A DNA stretch of 64,000 nt, taken from positions 26,211,120 to 26,275,119 of the forward strand of contig NC_088778.1 in the NCBI RefSeq assembly GCF_954871325.1, read 5' to 3'. Below are positions 48,349 through 60,100 of this stretch, in pieces. The notes under the pieces were generated by a model that was given only the letters and a program-made list of their open reading frames with translations, had not been told where the DNA came from and searched no databases. The position numbers and the translations under genes are program-made. Within the stretch, counting starts at the first letter, position 1. Each line of letters begins with the position of its first letter. The DNA is from Gordionus sp. m RMFG-2023 (taxonomy: Eukaryota > Nematomorpha > Gordioida > Chordodea > Parachordodidae).

Positions 48349-48989
48349 AGATAACTAGTAACAATGATAGTCATTTCCCCCAAAATAAAATATAATTAGT
48401 TACAGGCGAAATTGACCTTTCTCAAAATGTAACTATTTACAGTTAAAGTTTCTCATAAAGAGTATGAGCCACCAAACATGTAACATTAACAACACTAGTT
48501 TCATTATAATTTTTAGATTAATATTTTTAATACAACGATAATTTTCTAACGTTAAATCTAGATGTTAAGGGATAAGGCTTGATAGGTAATTCAGCTTTAG
48601 GGAGTAAGGTTTAACAGATAAGGGTGCTTAAAATAATTAAATGCTTCTCTATTCAAATATTTTTTCCATATGAGAAAAATTAAAAATAGTTTGAAAAAAT
48701 ATTTATGGAATATATTTATAAAGTCCATACGTAATTAAAGAAAATTTTGGTAAATTGATTTGACATAAGGCAGAGGACAAGAAGGATTTGATCTTTGTCA
48801 AAGACTAATGATCCAAGTGATTAAATCTAGCTTTCATTGCTACATTAACTCATGTTTCGATTGAATCAATTCTATATCTTCCATCCTTTTCTATCTAAAT
48901 TAATCACGTGTTTTTTCCTTTCGCTAGACCTATTTAAAAAAATTCTATTTGTAAAAATGTTGGTGATTAATCAACCGATAGTCTTGGAC

Positions 48990-49468
48990 ACCACCCCCTT
49001 CACTGTCGTTTGCAGATGACCCAGACACCATGCTATCAATTCAATCATCAACAGAACCTTGAAATCCTCAAATATTCCCCTGGAATCATCCGGCCTCAGC
49101 CTCGACAATTAAACCAGACCAGATGGTATGACGCTAGTCCCTTGGAACCAAGGTCTACCTCTCGCCTGGGATTATACTTGCGTGGATCGTTTTGCCAGAT
49201 CTTTTTCTTCCTATCACGAAAGCCGAAAACACAAAAACAAACAAATATAGCAACCTTAATAATGTTTTGTTTGTTCCGGTAGTCTCAGATACCTGTGGAT
49301 CATTTGGACCCCAAGCCCGAAAATTATTCAAAACAATAGGGCAAAGGTTACGCTTAATCACAGGTGATCCAAAAGAAGGCTTCTACCTTTGACAGAGAAT
49401 ATCAACTGAAATCTGCCGTTCTAACTGCATATCCATACATGGGTCTATAAGCCCCGTTGATTATACCT
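48990..49468 (+). mobile_element. 5'-truncated non-LTR-type retroelement, C-terminal domain (copy 2)
   Basis: The plus strand reads [40 protein letters not shown], then after a frame change LNNVLFVPVVSDTCGSFG and TGDPKEGFYL, and ends STEICRSNC. It is the same domain as at 18375-19000 but a distinct, diverged copy: for instance [11 protein letters not shown] here and LPLTWDYTCVD there. It also starts within the C-terminal domain, a usual result of incomplete reverse transcription. At least three breaks disrupt it. Confidence 0.75.
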
Positions 49469-50604
49469 AATTAAATGTTTAATTATTATTTTATTTAATA
49501 TAGTTTTTATATGAATTTTATTTTACAAATAGTTTACATGTTATTTTAAATATATATATATAATTTTTTAAAAAATAAAAGAAATGCATCAACTTAAAAA
49601 CTATTTAAAGTTTGAACCAATATTTTAAAATATTTTTTTTCCAGTAAATTAAATATATTTAAAATATATTATGATCAAGAATAGAGGTCGAGAAATTTAT
49701 TTACATTTAAAATTAAACGGAAAATAGTTAAATAATAATAGCCAATGTCTTTTTAACGATGCAAATCATTTTTATAATGAAAAATATTATATTTTGTTTC
49801 ACTTTTTCTAAAGAAAATCATTGTGTGTTTTTTCCCATTTTTTAATGGGGTTTCTTTTTTCGGTGGATTTTTTTCCCTGAGATATTTATTCCGGAGATAA
49901 TTTTCCCGAAATGTTAACTTTTTTACACCCGATATTTTATTTAAATTATAAAAAAAGGAAGAAAACACAATCATCTTATAAATATTACCTTAATTTAAAT
50001 GGCGCGAGGTATCAATAAACATTTATTTCAATAATAAGGTATTGAGTTTAAATTTATAATTAAAACCGCTTAGTTCATATAAGCTCCGGTAATAAAATAT
50101 AGTTACTGGATAAAATCCTATTTTTATAATGACATGCATTTCAACAAACCTAAGAAACTCGAGTTCCTATAGTGGAATCAAAGTCTTAAAGTTGTATCAA
50201 ATTTGTTTCTTAGATTACCTGAAGTGCCTTAAACTACTAAAACACAGATATTAATAGGCTAGGGTTAGTTTGTATAAAAAATAAGTTTATAAATATAATT
50301 ATTAAATATTTTTAAGATATCATATAGAAAAATTTGATTAATCAACCAATCAGGGTCCTATTAAGACTTTAAGCGGCCCTAGGCTAAAATGAATTTGGAC
50401 ACTTTTTCAAAATTTCAATTTATAAGCTCTAAAAAAAGGATATTCAAATCAAAATTAACAAAAAAAAGAAATCAAAAATCAGGTTAATGATGCTTACTAC
50501 CTTAAGGTACTACCTATCAAATGTGAATTTTGTTTATTTTTCATTTGGATAGGCCCTACCAAATATATTTATAATATATATTTGAAAAATCGCGATTTTT
50601 GAAA
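49469..50604. other. Spacer with one fragment of the CCCCGG array
   Basis: At 49840-49915 there is a run GGGGTTTC...GGTGGATTTTTTTCCC...CCGGAGATAATTTTCCCG. It resembles the arrays that bound the transposon at 55.4-57.7 kb. No gene was recognised in the rest. Confidence 0.5.
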
Positions 50605-50679
50605 AGCCTCTGTGGCCTTGTCGGCAAGAGCTTCGCTTACTTATCCCATAGCCATCGGTTCGAATCCCAGGAATGGTTA
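50605..50679 (+). ncRNA. tRNA-like sequence (tRNA pseudogene or SINE head)
   Basis: A B-box GGTTCGAATCC at 50657-50667 lies the right distance after an A-box-like TGGCCTTGTCGG at 50612. About 75 bases in total are followed by a T run at 50680 that could end Pol III transcription. The acceptor arms do not pair and the T stem is poor, so it is not a working tRNA. A tRNA-derived SINE head is the alternative; no other copy was noticed in the window. Confidence 0.45.
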
Positions 50680-51193
50680 TTTTTTTTCTTAATCTAACTT
50701 GGTGGTTCCATCCTTGGGGGGGGGATGATATATAGGAGGCCGGATTCGACCACGTGATTCCGTTATAATATATTAAATAATAAGGATCTTATTACATTTT
50801 AATAAATTTTGGTCGGTATTTAGCAAATTAGGTTGGTATTTAGAATATTTCCATACACTTACAACATTATAAAATTCCATTAATTTATCATATAAGAAAT
50901 TAATTTAAAAAATATCTCTATTTATTCAAAATTTCATTGCATTACATGTAAATTAAATACCAAATAGTCATATATTATAATATAAGCTTAAATATTATAT
51001 TTTTATATAAATATAAAAATGGGACCATAAATTAAATTATAAATTCTTTAGACACAAAAGGTAAATAATTATAATAAATTAATTTCTTATGCAATATTAG
51101 ATGCTTAATTTGGTAAATTAACATTTTCTCCTATAGCATAAGTATAATAACATACTTAAATTAATTAATTTTATTTATAACTAATATGCGGTT
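50680..51193. other. Spacer 3' of the ZP gene
   Basis: AT-rich, with a G run near 50718. Minus-strand AATAAA at 51170-51175, 19 bases after the ZP gene stop codon, is a possible polyadenylation signal though close to the stop. No other feature was recognised. Confidence 0.35.
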
Positions 51194-54100
51194 TCAAGAA
51201 ATAATCGAATCAGCTGAGGATGCTCTATTTGATAAGTTCCCCGTGTTCTTGTAATGTCTTTTAGCCAGTGGGCTATAATTTTGCCTCTGAAGGTATATAT
51301 AAGTCAGCAGAGCGATGATTGCCGACGAGAAAGCCATAAGTCCGGAAAGCAAGAACGCCATTGTTTTGGATTTCGACGAATATCTGTGCCCGAATCCTAA
51401 ACAAACTGCCCCATTTTTCACGGGAGGCTTATCAGTCCCACTTGAATAAAAACGAATTCGGTCGCTGGTTTCGTATAGAACTCGTTGGTCTGATTCGTTA
51501 AATACAATATAATTTAAGAATTAGTGTTATTAAATGGCTCGTTTTGAGTCGATTTTTAAAAACGGCTAACTCATTATTTTATCCAGAAAAATATTACGCA
51601 AGCCTGAAGATTTTGTTTATAGAAGGAACAAAGGTCTAGACATATATTATCAAAATCTAGAGGCTTAGACAATATGTGCTAAAATATTGAGTTAGCCGTT
51701 TTTAAACATCGGCTCAAAACGAGCCGTTTAACAACACTAAAAAGAATTAAAAATTTTTTTTTGGAAAAAGTAGTCAGCTGCATTCAGTTATTTAGTAGAC
51801 TGGTCAGGCCCGTAATCTAAATTTAAAAAACAACCCAGCCAGTTTTTGGGTGTAAATTCGATATTTAGATTTCGTCCTGGGCCGGACCAAGGACCGATGG
51901 TGACATCTCTAATCCATGAATTAAATAAAATAGATAATATGCAAATATGTATCTTGGGGTATACTTGGAAGCTTGATATCTTCTTGAATCAAGCGATCTT
52001 TCAATAAAAAGGAAGACGTTTCATTTCTGGTAGGTTCTTGGTCCTCTTCCTTATCCTTATTAAAGATTTCTAGGTATTTTGTAGAGATTTTCAAGTCGCT
52101 CACCTTCTTATTATCATTTTTAGTTAACCCAATCTTTCTACTCGCATTAACTTTAAATTCGGTGACACCAGGAGATATAGTTCTTTTGTGAATAAAACGG
52201 AGTACGTTGGTGGAAGAATTTAACGGGGATTTTAAAGTTAAAGGCAAAATCTTCTCAGGCGATAGTCCGTCATCCGCTTGATCCTCATTACTGTACCTAC
52301 ATATAAGTAAGTATAATTTTTTTAAAAATACGTTGAGGTCAAAAATAACAACTAAAACGTGATTTTTTTAAATAGATATCAAGATCAAGATCATTTAATA
52401 TTTTTTCCATAACTTCGAAAAAAATTAAAATCATGAAATCATATTGAAAATAGCTAAACAAAATAATACATTTAATTTTATCGTGCATTTACTAAAAATC
52501 AGACAAAAATCCCAGGACATATTTATCCCCGTGACAAAAAATTTTTTAAGGCTCTGTCCAAAATATCAAAAAATTTGATTCGCAAACTTTTGAAACTTTA
52601 TTGAAATAAAAGATATAATCTTTTTTTAATATAAATATAAAAAAATGTCCATTTATTAAGATATGTTTCATTAAAATTTCAAAACTTTTGATTAAAATTT
52701 TTCGAAATTTTCAAAATATTATTTTGAACATAGCCAAGCTTTTCTTAAAAAAGGACCGATAAACTGACCTATAGAGGCTCTCACTGTCTTTGTGATCGAA
52801 CACATTAAAATTGTGGCTAGGATCTCTGATCCCAACATATTTGTAAAAAGGTTGCGAAAAAGGTTTATTGTCGTTGAGCTGCTTTTTATTGAGAGATTTG
52901 AAGATGGGCGAGGACGTGTTAGGAATTTTGCGCCTTTGCCTCCCATTTTCATCTAAGACAAATCCTGGCGAAAGAACCCTAACTTGGCCAGGCACCTTTC
53001 TAAAAGTGAACGCCGAGTTGTTATTACCATTTGAAGGTCCTTTAACGGAAGAATAAGGTTGGGAGCACACCGGGTTTAATTGCTATTTTATTATTTAAAT
53101 TGTTATATTTATTTTATCGCGGGTGAAAGATGGATATACATTCTTAATAAATGTAATAAACTGCTGAATCTTATTTATTAATCTAAGTTTTTAATATCAG
53201 CTTTAAATTATGATTTTTTTATTTTAATTTTTAAAATGTGCAGTTAATGAATATAATTTTAAACTGTTTAAAAAAAATGTTATTAATATGTATTACAATA
53301 AAATTTTTAGTTATTATTATATATCAACCAATGATGTATATAATACTACGAGATTTGATTCATTGATGCATTTAAAAGTACATAGATAGGAGCCATCTGT
53401 AGCGCTATTTTGTGGTTTATATTAATGAGCATTCTTATAATGATAAATAAGATAATTAGTAGACTTGCCAACCTATGCGCGTAACCAATGGAAGGGTGGG
53501 GGGGGGGGGTCATCTTAAATTTGCCTCTTCTCGTAAATATCATTTTAACTAATAAAAATTTTCCCGAAAAATTCATCCAATGGTGCTTCCCTCTCCCAAC
53601 CCACCCACCTTAGCAAAATTCTGGATACGCCTATGTGGAATCCATAAAAATACCCTACAGCTAACTCCAAAGTATGTACACTTTTAAATAAATCGCTAAT
53701 CTAGTGGTATATATATATACAAATACATAATTGAATACAATAGATCTTATTATAAAATTTGGATTTTTTTTATCTATCAGATTGGTGATAAAAAAATTGT
53801 TTTCCTATCTTAAATAAAGTCAGTCATAATAAATATTTGAAAAATCTTGTCTTAAAAAACCCAATTGAAGGAAATATGTGGTTAATTTACTGGTGGACAT
53901 TGTCTCCAGCATACTGTTATTACACATTCCAATTGAATATATTCAGAATCTGGGAATTTAAACGCTGGAAAATTGGCTATCAATGCACCCCTAGAAATAG
54001 ATTCGAACTGTGGAAATATTCTGGTATCGGTAGGGCATCTAAAGATCGCGTAAATAGTAGTTTTACAGATATAGAATGTTAACATATTACAAATAATTAC

Positions 54101-57100
54101 CCTTGCGAATCAATCAATTCGAATTGCCACGTACTTTCACGCGCTCTCGCAACGCAAGATTTAACTTTCATGTCATAATTATCTGCGTTAACGGAAAAAA
54201 TTATTTAAAATATGAAAAAGAAATATACTTTGGTTAGGCAGAAATATTCCAATTCTGATCTTTTGACCCAGAGAAGCCCTGTTCAATGGCTGACCATTTT
54301 CATCTGTGAATATCATCGTGGGTGTAGGTGGAATATGAGTCTGTCTCAACGTGCTCTCCGTTGTTATCATACTATCATAAGTTAGAAAAAAAGACATTTG
54401 GTTATATATATCTTATTTAAAAAAAGTAAAATGTTGAGAAAGAAAGAAAGAAAAAAGAAAGAAAGTGCTTACTTGACGTCAGCCTTATTTCTAACGGGAA
54501 TTTCTACCATAGTTTGAGCGGGTTGACAAATCACGTGGTACGCCTTAGCCATATTTGTGACAAGCATAGAATGCGGCTGTAAAATAACGATAGTCTCATA
54601 TCTCATAGTTTCCTTATATACATAATAAAAAATAGTAATTTAATATTAAAAAAGAAATGTAAATAAATTAAAATTGCGTGGCTTTTGGAGCCAATTTAAA
54701 ATAGATATTGAGTGTCTTTAGTGATTGAGCTGTATGAATAAATTAATATTCAAATGTATACAGGATTGAGTTGCAATCCACAAGCCCCTAACGGAACTCT
54801 CAGTCGAGCCTCGGACCTACCAGAAGGTGGTAACATCAATTGACAGCCGGGTTGTTTGAAATAGTTTTTGACGTAGAATATGCCATTGTTGAATTTAGGA
54901 TCATCTACTTGTAACGAAACCTCCAAACCGTTATTAGTACAAATCACTTTTGAAATTGAAATGATAAAATAATATATGAGCTAAATAATGGAATTTCAAA
55001 ATTTTATACTAAAATTAAAGAAAAATTGAAATAATCATTCTTGAAATATGAGATTAAAATTTATCTTTATCTTTATATTTTTATTCCCCCTCCCTTTAGT
55101 GGAAGTTTATTTAATGGCAATCTATAATCTATGCACCATAAAAATACGTAGATATATTAATTTTTTTTATAAAAACTCAATGCTTTTAAAGATTCATTTT
55201 GATCATATTCAAAATTTGAAGTTATATACAACAAACAGATTACTATAGAGGCACATAAGCGAATATTATATAAATTAGTCATTTAACAAACTATTTTTTT
55301 TAAAAATCATGATAATTATGATCTTTAAGAGTTATAATTGTATTAATTTTAGTGTTTTATAAAACTAAAATATGCATCTTTTTCTAAATACCTCCTCTCC
55401 CCCAGGTAAGCGGTAAATAATTCCCCGGAAAAAAAACCGGGAAAAAAATCCCCGAAAATAATTCCCCGGAAAAAAACCTCCTGGAAAATAATTCCCCAGA
55501 AAAAAAATCCCAGGAAATAATATCGCCTGGAAGATAATTCCTCGGAAAAAAAATCCTTGGAAAATAATTACTCGGAAAAATATTCCCCTGGGAAAAAATT
55601 TCCATAGAAAATAATTCCCCGGAAATAAATTCCCCATTTTTTAGATTTTAAATTAAATATGGGGGAAAATTAATTCCCGGATAAAAAAACCGGAAAAAAT
55701 TCCCCGAATATTTTTTTTAAAATTATCAAAAAATAATCCCGCCGCTAAAATAACGAAAATATTTAAAAAATTATGTTAGTATTTTCTGAAAGTTGAGAGT
55801 ATTTCTTTTTTAATTCCAAAAGGGTAATCTTTAAATGAGAATTGATAAATCGGTTGTTAGCTTTTATATTTTATAATTTAGTAGATAGCATAAAAAGAAT
55901 AGATTTGTGACGATAGATTTTTATAGAAATATATGAAAATTATGAAAGAGGTTTTACAATTTAAAATTGAAAAGAAAAGCAAATTTTTCCCTAGAAAGAG
56001 AAAGGTTATTTCCATAATCCACTTTTCATCTAGACTTGAATACCATGAAGAGGGGGGGGGGTATTTCTAACACGCCACTAAGGTTAAAATATATATAACA
56101 TTAAAATGAATATTATGACACTATTCTGTTCCGTTCGTTTATATCAGTTTGAATCCCGGACAAAAATAACATAATGGAAATTTTTTATGTTTAATACTAT
56201 TGATTTTAAAAATTGTATCTGATTATTAATTTTCAAAAAAAGTATTGAAATCACTGATATTACAAAAGCTTATTTAATTCAAAGACTATCTCAAGTAATT
56301 GAACGCTACCAAAAAATATGGTGAATTCCATATCAAATCAACCAAGGTTTAAACCCGACCCCCTTCAATTTTTCTTAAATTTTGTATACTGGTAATATAT
56401 ACAATATAACTAAGAAAAAAAATGAAATTTTACTTTCCAACACTGTTAACCCGCTAAGATATGGCCGTTTAAAGCGCGGAAAAATGGTACATTTTTGACA
56501 AAATGCACCTCATTTATTTTCAAATATCTCGAGAAATAATTTTGTTAGAAAAATAATTTAAATTTTATTTTGTAGCTTAATAAAAGTTCTTTAAAATGAC
56601 ATAAAAATAAATATGATGGACATTTTATTAATATCGAAAACCGGATGTGTAAAACCAAATTTCTTTTCTATAGATAGATATCACACTGCTTTATATTTGT
56701 ACAAAATCCTAGACAGGGATGAACATGGGTTTAGGAGTTATCACTCTTTATATGGCTAAAATTGAACAAATTTAGCATTAATATCATCATATTTTAATTT
56801 AATGAATAGTTATGAAATAATGTTAATTTAAAAATTATGTCTAAATGACAGGCCCTTACTTTTTTTTATCTTTATCAAAATTTTTGATAAGTGTCTGGAA
56901 TAATGAGCTTTGTTTAACACTTTAGTTAAATTTTGTCTCGAAGTTACTTGTCAAAATAATTCTAAACATATTTATAACTTTATTTGCCTCAAATTGCATT
57001 ACATATAATACAATCAAAAATTTATAATTAAATATATCATATATTATAATTATCCAAGGAATTTTAATAAATTATGACTTTTGTTTTCGTCTAGAGGAAT

Positions 57101-60100
57101 AAAAGCTTGGAACTTTGTGTTCCAGAAATTCTCTTTGCTTTCAAAAATCTGCTTTCAAGATGACTTTCTATGTTCATATATTCATTATTGCTCACAAATA
57201 TATAATTTACCCCAGATATTATTTCTTGCATAGTTAAATAAATCTATTGTTGTCAATATGTGATGTTCATATGGACGTTGCAATCTTGCTCGAGCTGCTA
57301 ACCGTTTAGTAACCGCCCCCAAAATGTCGCATGGACTTTTACCTTGTGCGGTTTCAAAAAATGTCACTCAGCCTTTATCCCATAATCATTTTCATGATTG
57401 TAGAGATTAATGAAATCTTTTATTTTTATATTGGTTACTGCTCCATCAGAAAAATAATAAATTTTAGCCACTCTATTAAATCTTTCCATCAAATTTTATT
57501 TTCGGGGATATTTTTTCCTATATTGTTAATTTTATAAAAATAATTTAATATTTTATAGGATTTAAAAAATGGGGAATTTTTTTCCGAGGAAATTTTTTCC
57601 GGGGAATTATTTTCTATGGGAATTTTTTCGGGGATTTTTTTCCCTGGGAATTATTTTCCTAGATTCTCTCCCCCAATATCAAGTAAAAAAATTTTCTAGG
57701 TACAGCCTATACCCAAATAAATTTAAATATAACAATATTTTGTTAATATCACAAGCGCAAGTGAGTATTAATATAAATGAACTTATATTATAAAAATATG
57801 ATAATATATACGAAGTAAACATATACCTTGAGGCCTTTTCCCACATCCACCCACATTTTCCTTGGATTCTATTAAGATAAATATAAAATTTAGATCCATT
57901 TATTATAAAATAATTTTTCTACCTGTAACGTACAATGTCAAACAAGAAGTCGCACTTCTTTGCCTGTTTGTATATTATTATTTTTTTTAAAAATAAAAAA
58001 AATTATTTTAAAATTTGCACATTCTCTAAATCTTATTTTAAGTTTCATTTAATCTCATTATATGAGATATTATATAATATCATTTTTTTAAAAAAATAGG
58101 ATCTGTAATTTTAGTATTGTTAAATGGCTCGATTTTTTAAAATTTGGGGTAATTTTGGAAAAGTGCCCCATTATTATATTATGTGAGCCTCGTTGGCAAA
58201 TAGAGGTCCAAACATCTCTAACCTATGGGCAAAATCTCCTGGCTTTTATAATATATTATTTTGGCTAAAAGCTTAATCGGGAAGTTTTTAAAAATTAGCC
58301 CAAATCGGGTCGTTTACCAACATTACTGCTAACCCAATATTTTAATAGATGGCAAAAAGGTTTGTACATCTTACGAAATCTCCAAGCTTGCACAATATTA
58401 GTTTAGCTAAAATCTTAATTTATAATTGGTTAAATCGATTCGTTTATAAAACAACGCTACTGTGATAATGTTATTAAAATAAATAAAAATAAAAATATTT
58501 TATGCAAACCCAACACTATTGACCGCGAAAAAGCAGAAACTATTTGGTCCCTTTTGGCCATCGGTAGGACTCCAAGTTACATTTTGACCATACAAAGGCG
58601 GGTTGTCAGATACCTTAAAGACTGAGGAAGAAACGAGTCCAGTCGGCGATACGGTAAATATATTTTGAACACTTTTTAGTAAAAAAATAAATAAATAATG
58701 AATACAATTCATAATTTATAACTTTTTGATATATCTGTGTACTATTTCAGGACATAAGCTATGTCTAAAAAAAGTGACACTACGCTATGTGATTTAAAAA
58801 AAAATTATATATAACGCGTATAATAGATTATTTGACCAATATTATTTGCGATTTCGGTGTCACTTTTTTTTTATTAATAATTCATATTTTTTTAAAATAA
58901 TGCTTAAAAGCGTTACTAGTGGTTCGTCCCTCCACTGTATAAAATAAATATATATCTTACAAAAAATCCGGTGTAGGGCTTCTAACGTAAATAGTTCCTT
59001 GAAATGTGATGGAAAGAGGCACATCGATGCACTCCACATTGTTAGAGGTTGTCGGAGGATTAACGGGTACCCGTTCAAATAACCCGTCTCTCCTAACTTT
59101 ATTTCTAGGTTGGTATCCCCAATTAAAATTCTTCTTCTTAGAATCTGAATTGAGAGTCGGATTGAAATCGGATAGAGCCGCCAAAGAAGGCTGATAAGTG
59201 AGATCTTCCAATGTGCAAGTTGTGAATTCGGAATCGTATATTTCGATTATCATTTGTACGGTTGTTCTACTTAGAGGAAGTTCTCTTTTATTTTTATGAA
59301 CCTGACTGCGTATGCTCAAAGCGCTAGGGGCAAAGTCTTCTAAAATAACATCCGTATAGTAAATCCCTGACAGATTATCCTCTCCTAAGGCTATGACTTT
59401 TATTTCGCATGTATACTGGTTATTGGGGAAAAATTTATTTTTAAAACATGAATTTTAATAACGCAATTAACTTGTATTTCACCCCCCCCCCCCTAGTGTT
59501 GGATGACTTTAGTAAAGATTTATTTTTTCAGCGGCAGGTGCTGAATAGTCAATTATAGTGATTTAGGAATCGAATATATTTCATTTATTTAGAAAATATT
59601 CACTAATATTTAAGGGAACAAACAAAAATTGATGAAATGCAGTTTGGTTTTACATCGGGGGCACGTTAGATGCAATTTTTATGGTGAGACATATGCAGGA
59701 GAAGTATCTTGCGAAAGAAAAAAGCTGTATTTTGATTTGAAGAAGGCATTTGACAGGGTGCGGCTCGAGATTACTTAATGGGCCTTGAGAAAATCAGGTG
59801 TGGAGAAATGGTTGGTTATGGCAGTGAATGTGGGAGCACTAACTGCAGTACGGACGGATGATGGAGTAGTGAAAGTAGGACTTCATCAAGGATCCGTGCT
59901 GAGTCCATTATTATTTATCTTAGTAATGGATGTGGTGGCTAGAGAAATGCCTGAAGGACTTCCCTGGGAGCTATTATATGCAGATAACTTTGTTTAATGG
60001 CAAAAATTGAGGAAGAATTGAGTGATAAAATTAGTAAATGAAAGATGGTTATGAAAGCAAAGGGCCTAAATGAATGCAGCAAAGACAACGGTGATGATTG

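Larger units (their letters stand above)
46995..48497 (-). mobile_element. hAT element (fourth lineage) with transposase relic
   Basis: The right end ATTAACAACACTA matches hAT-type termini here, with TAACTA motifs behind it. The left side at 46998-47095 has repeated GAACG/CGTTC motifs of subterminal type. The minus strand between carries a decayed transposase. The exact left terminus is unclear because element F abuts it, and a family C fragment is nested near the right end. Confidence 0.6.

Noticed and set aside
53837-54082. Plus-strand open frame of 81 codons
   Set aside because: It is antisense to ZP exon 53891-54038, whose minus-strand reading is unmistakable (FPDSEYIQLECVITVCWRQC).
55365-55637. 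90-codon Phe/Gly-rich minus-strand frames across the CCCCGG array
   Set aside because: They are translations of the tandem repeat in several frames at once (GNYFPG-type repeats) and not genes.
58500-58516. Extending ZP exon 58517-58671 to the stop at 58500 (VNSVGFA then stop)
   Set aside because: That would end the protein before the ZP domain. The GTGTTG donor at 58516 gives a phase that fits the following exons.
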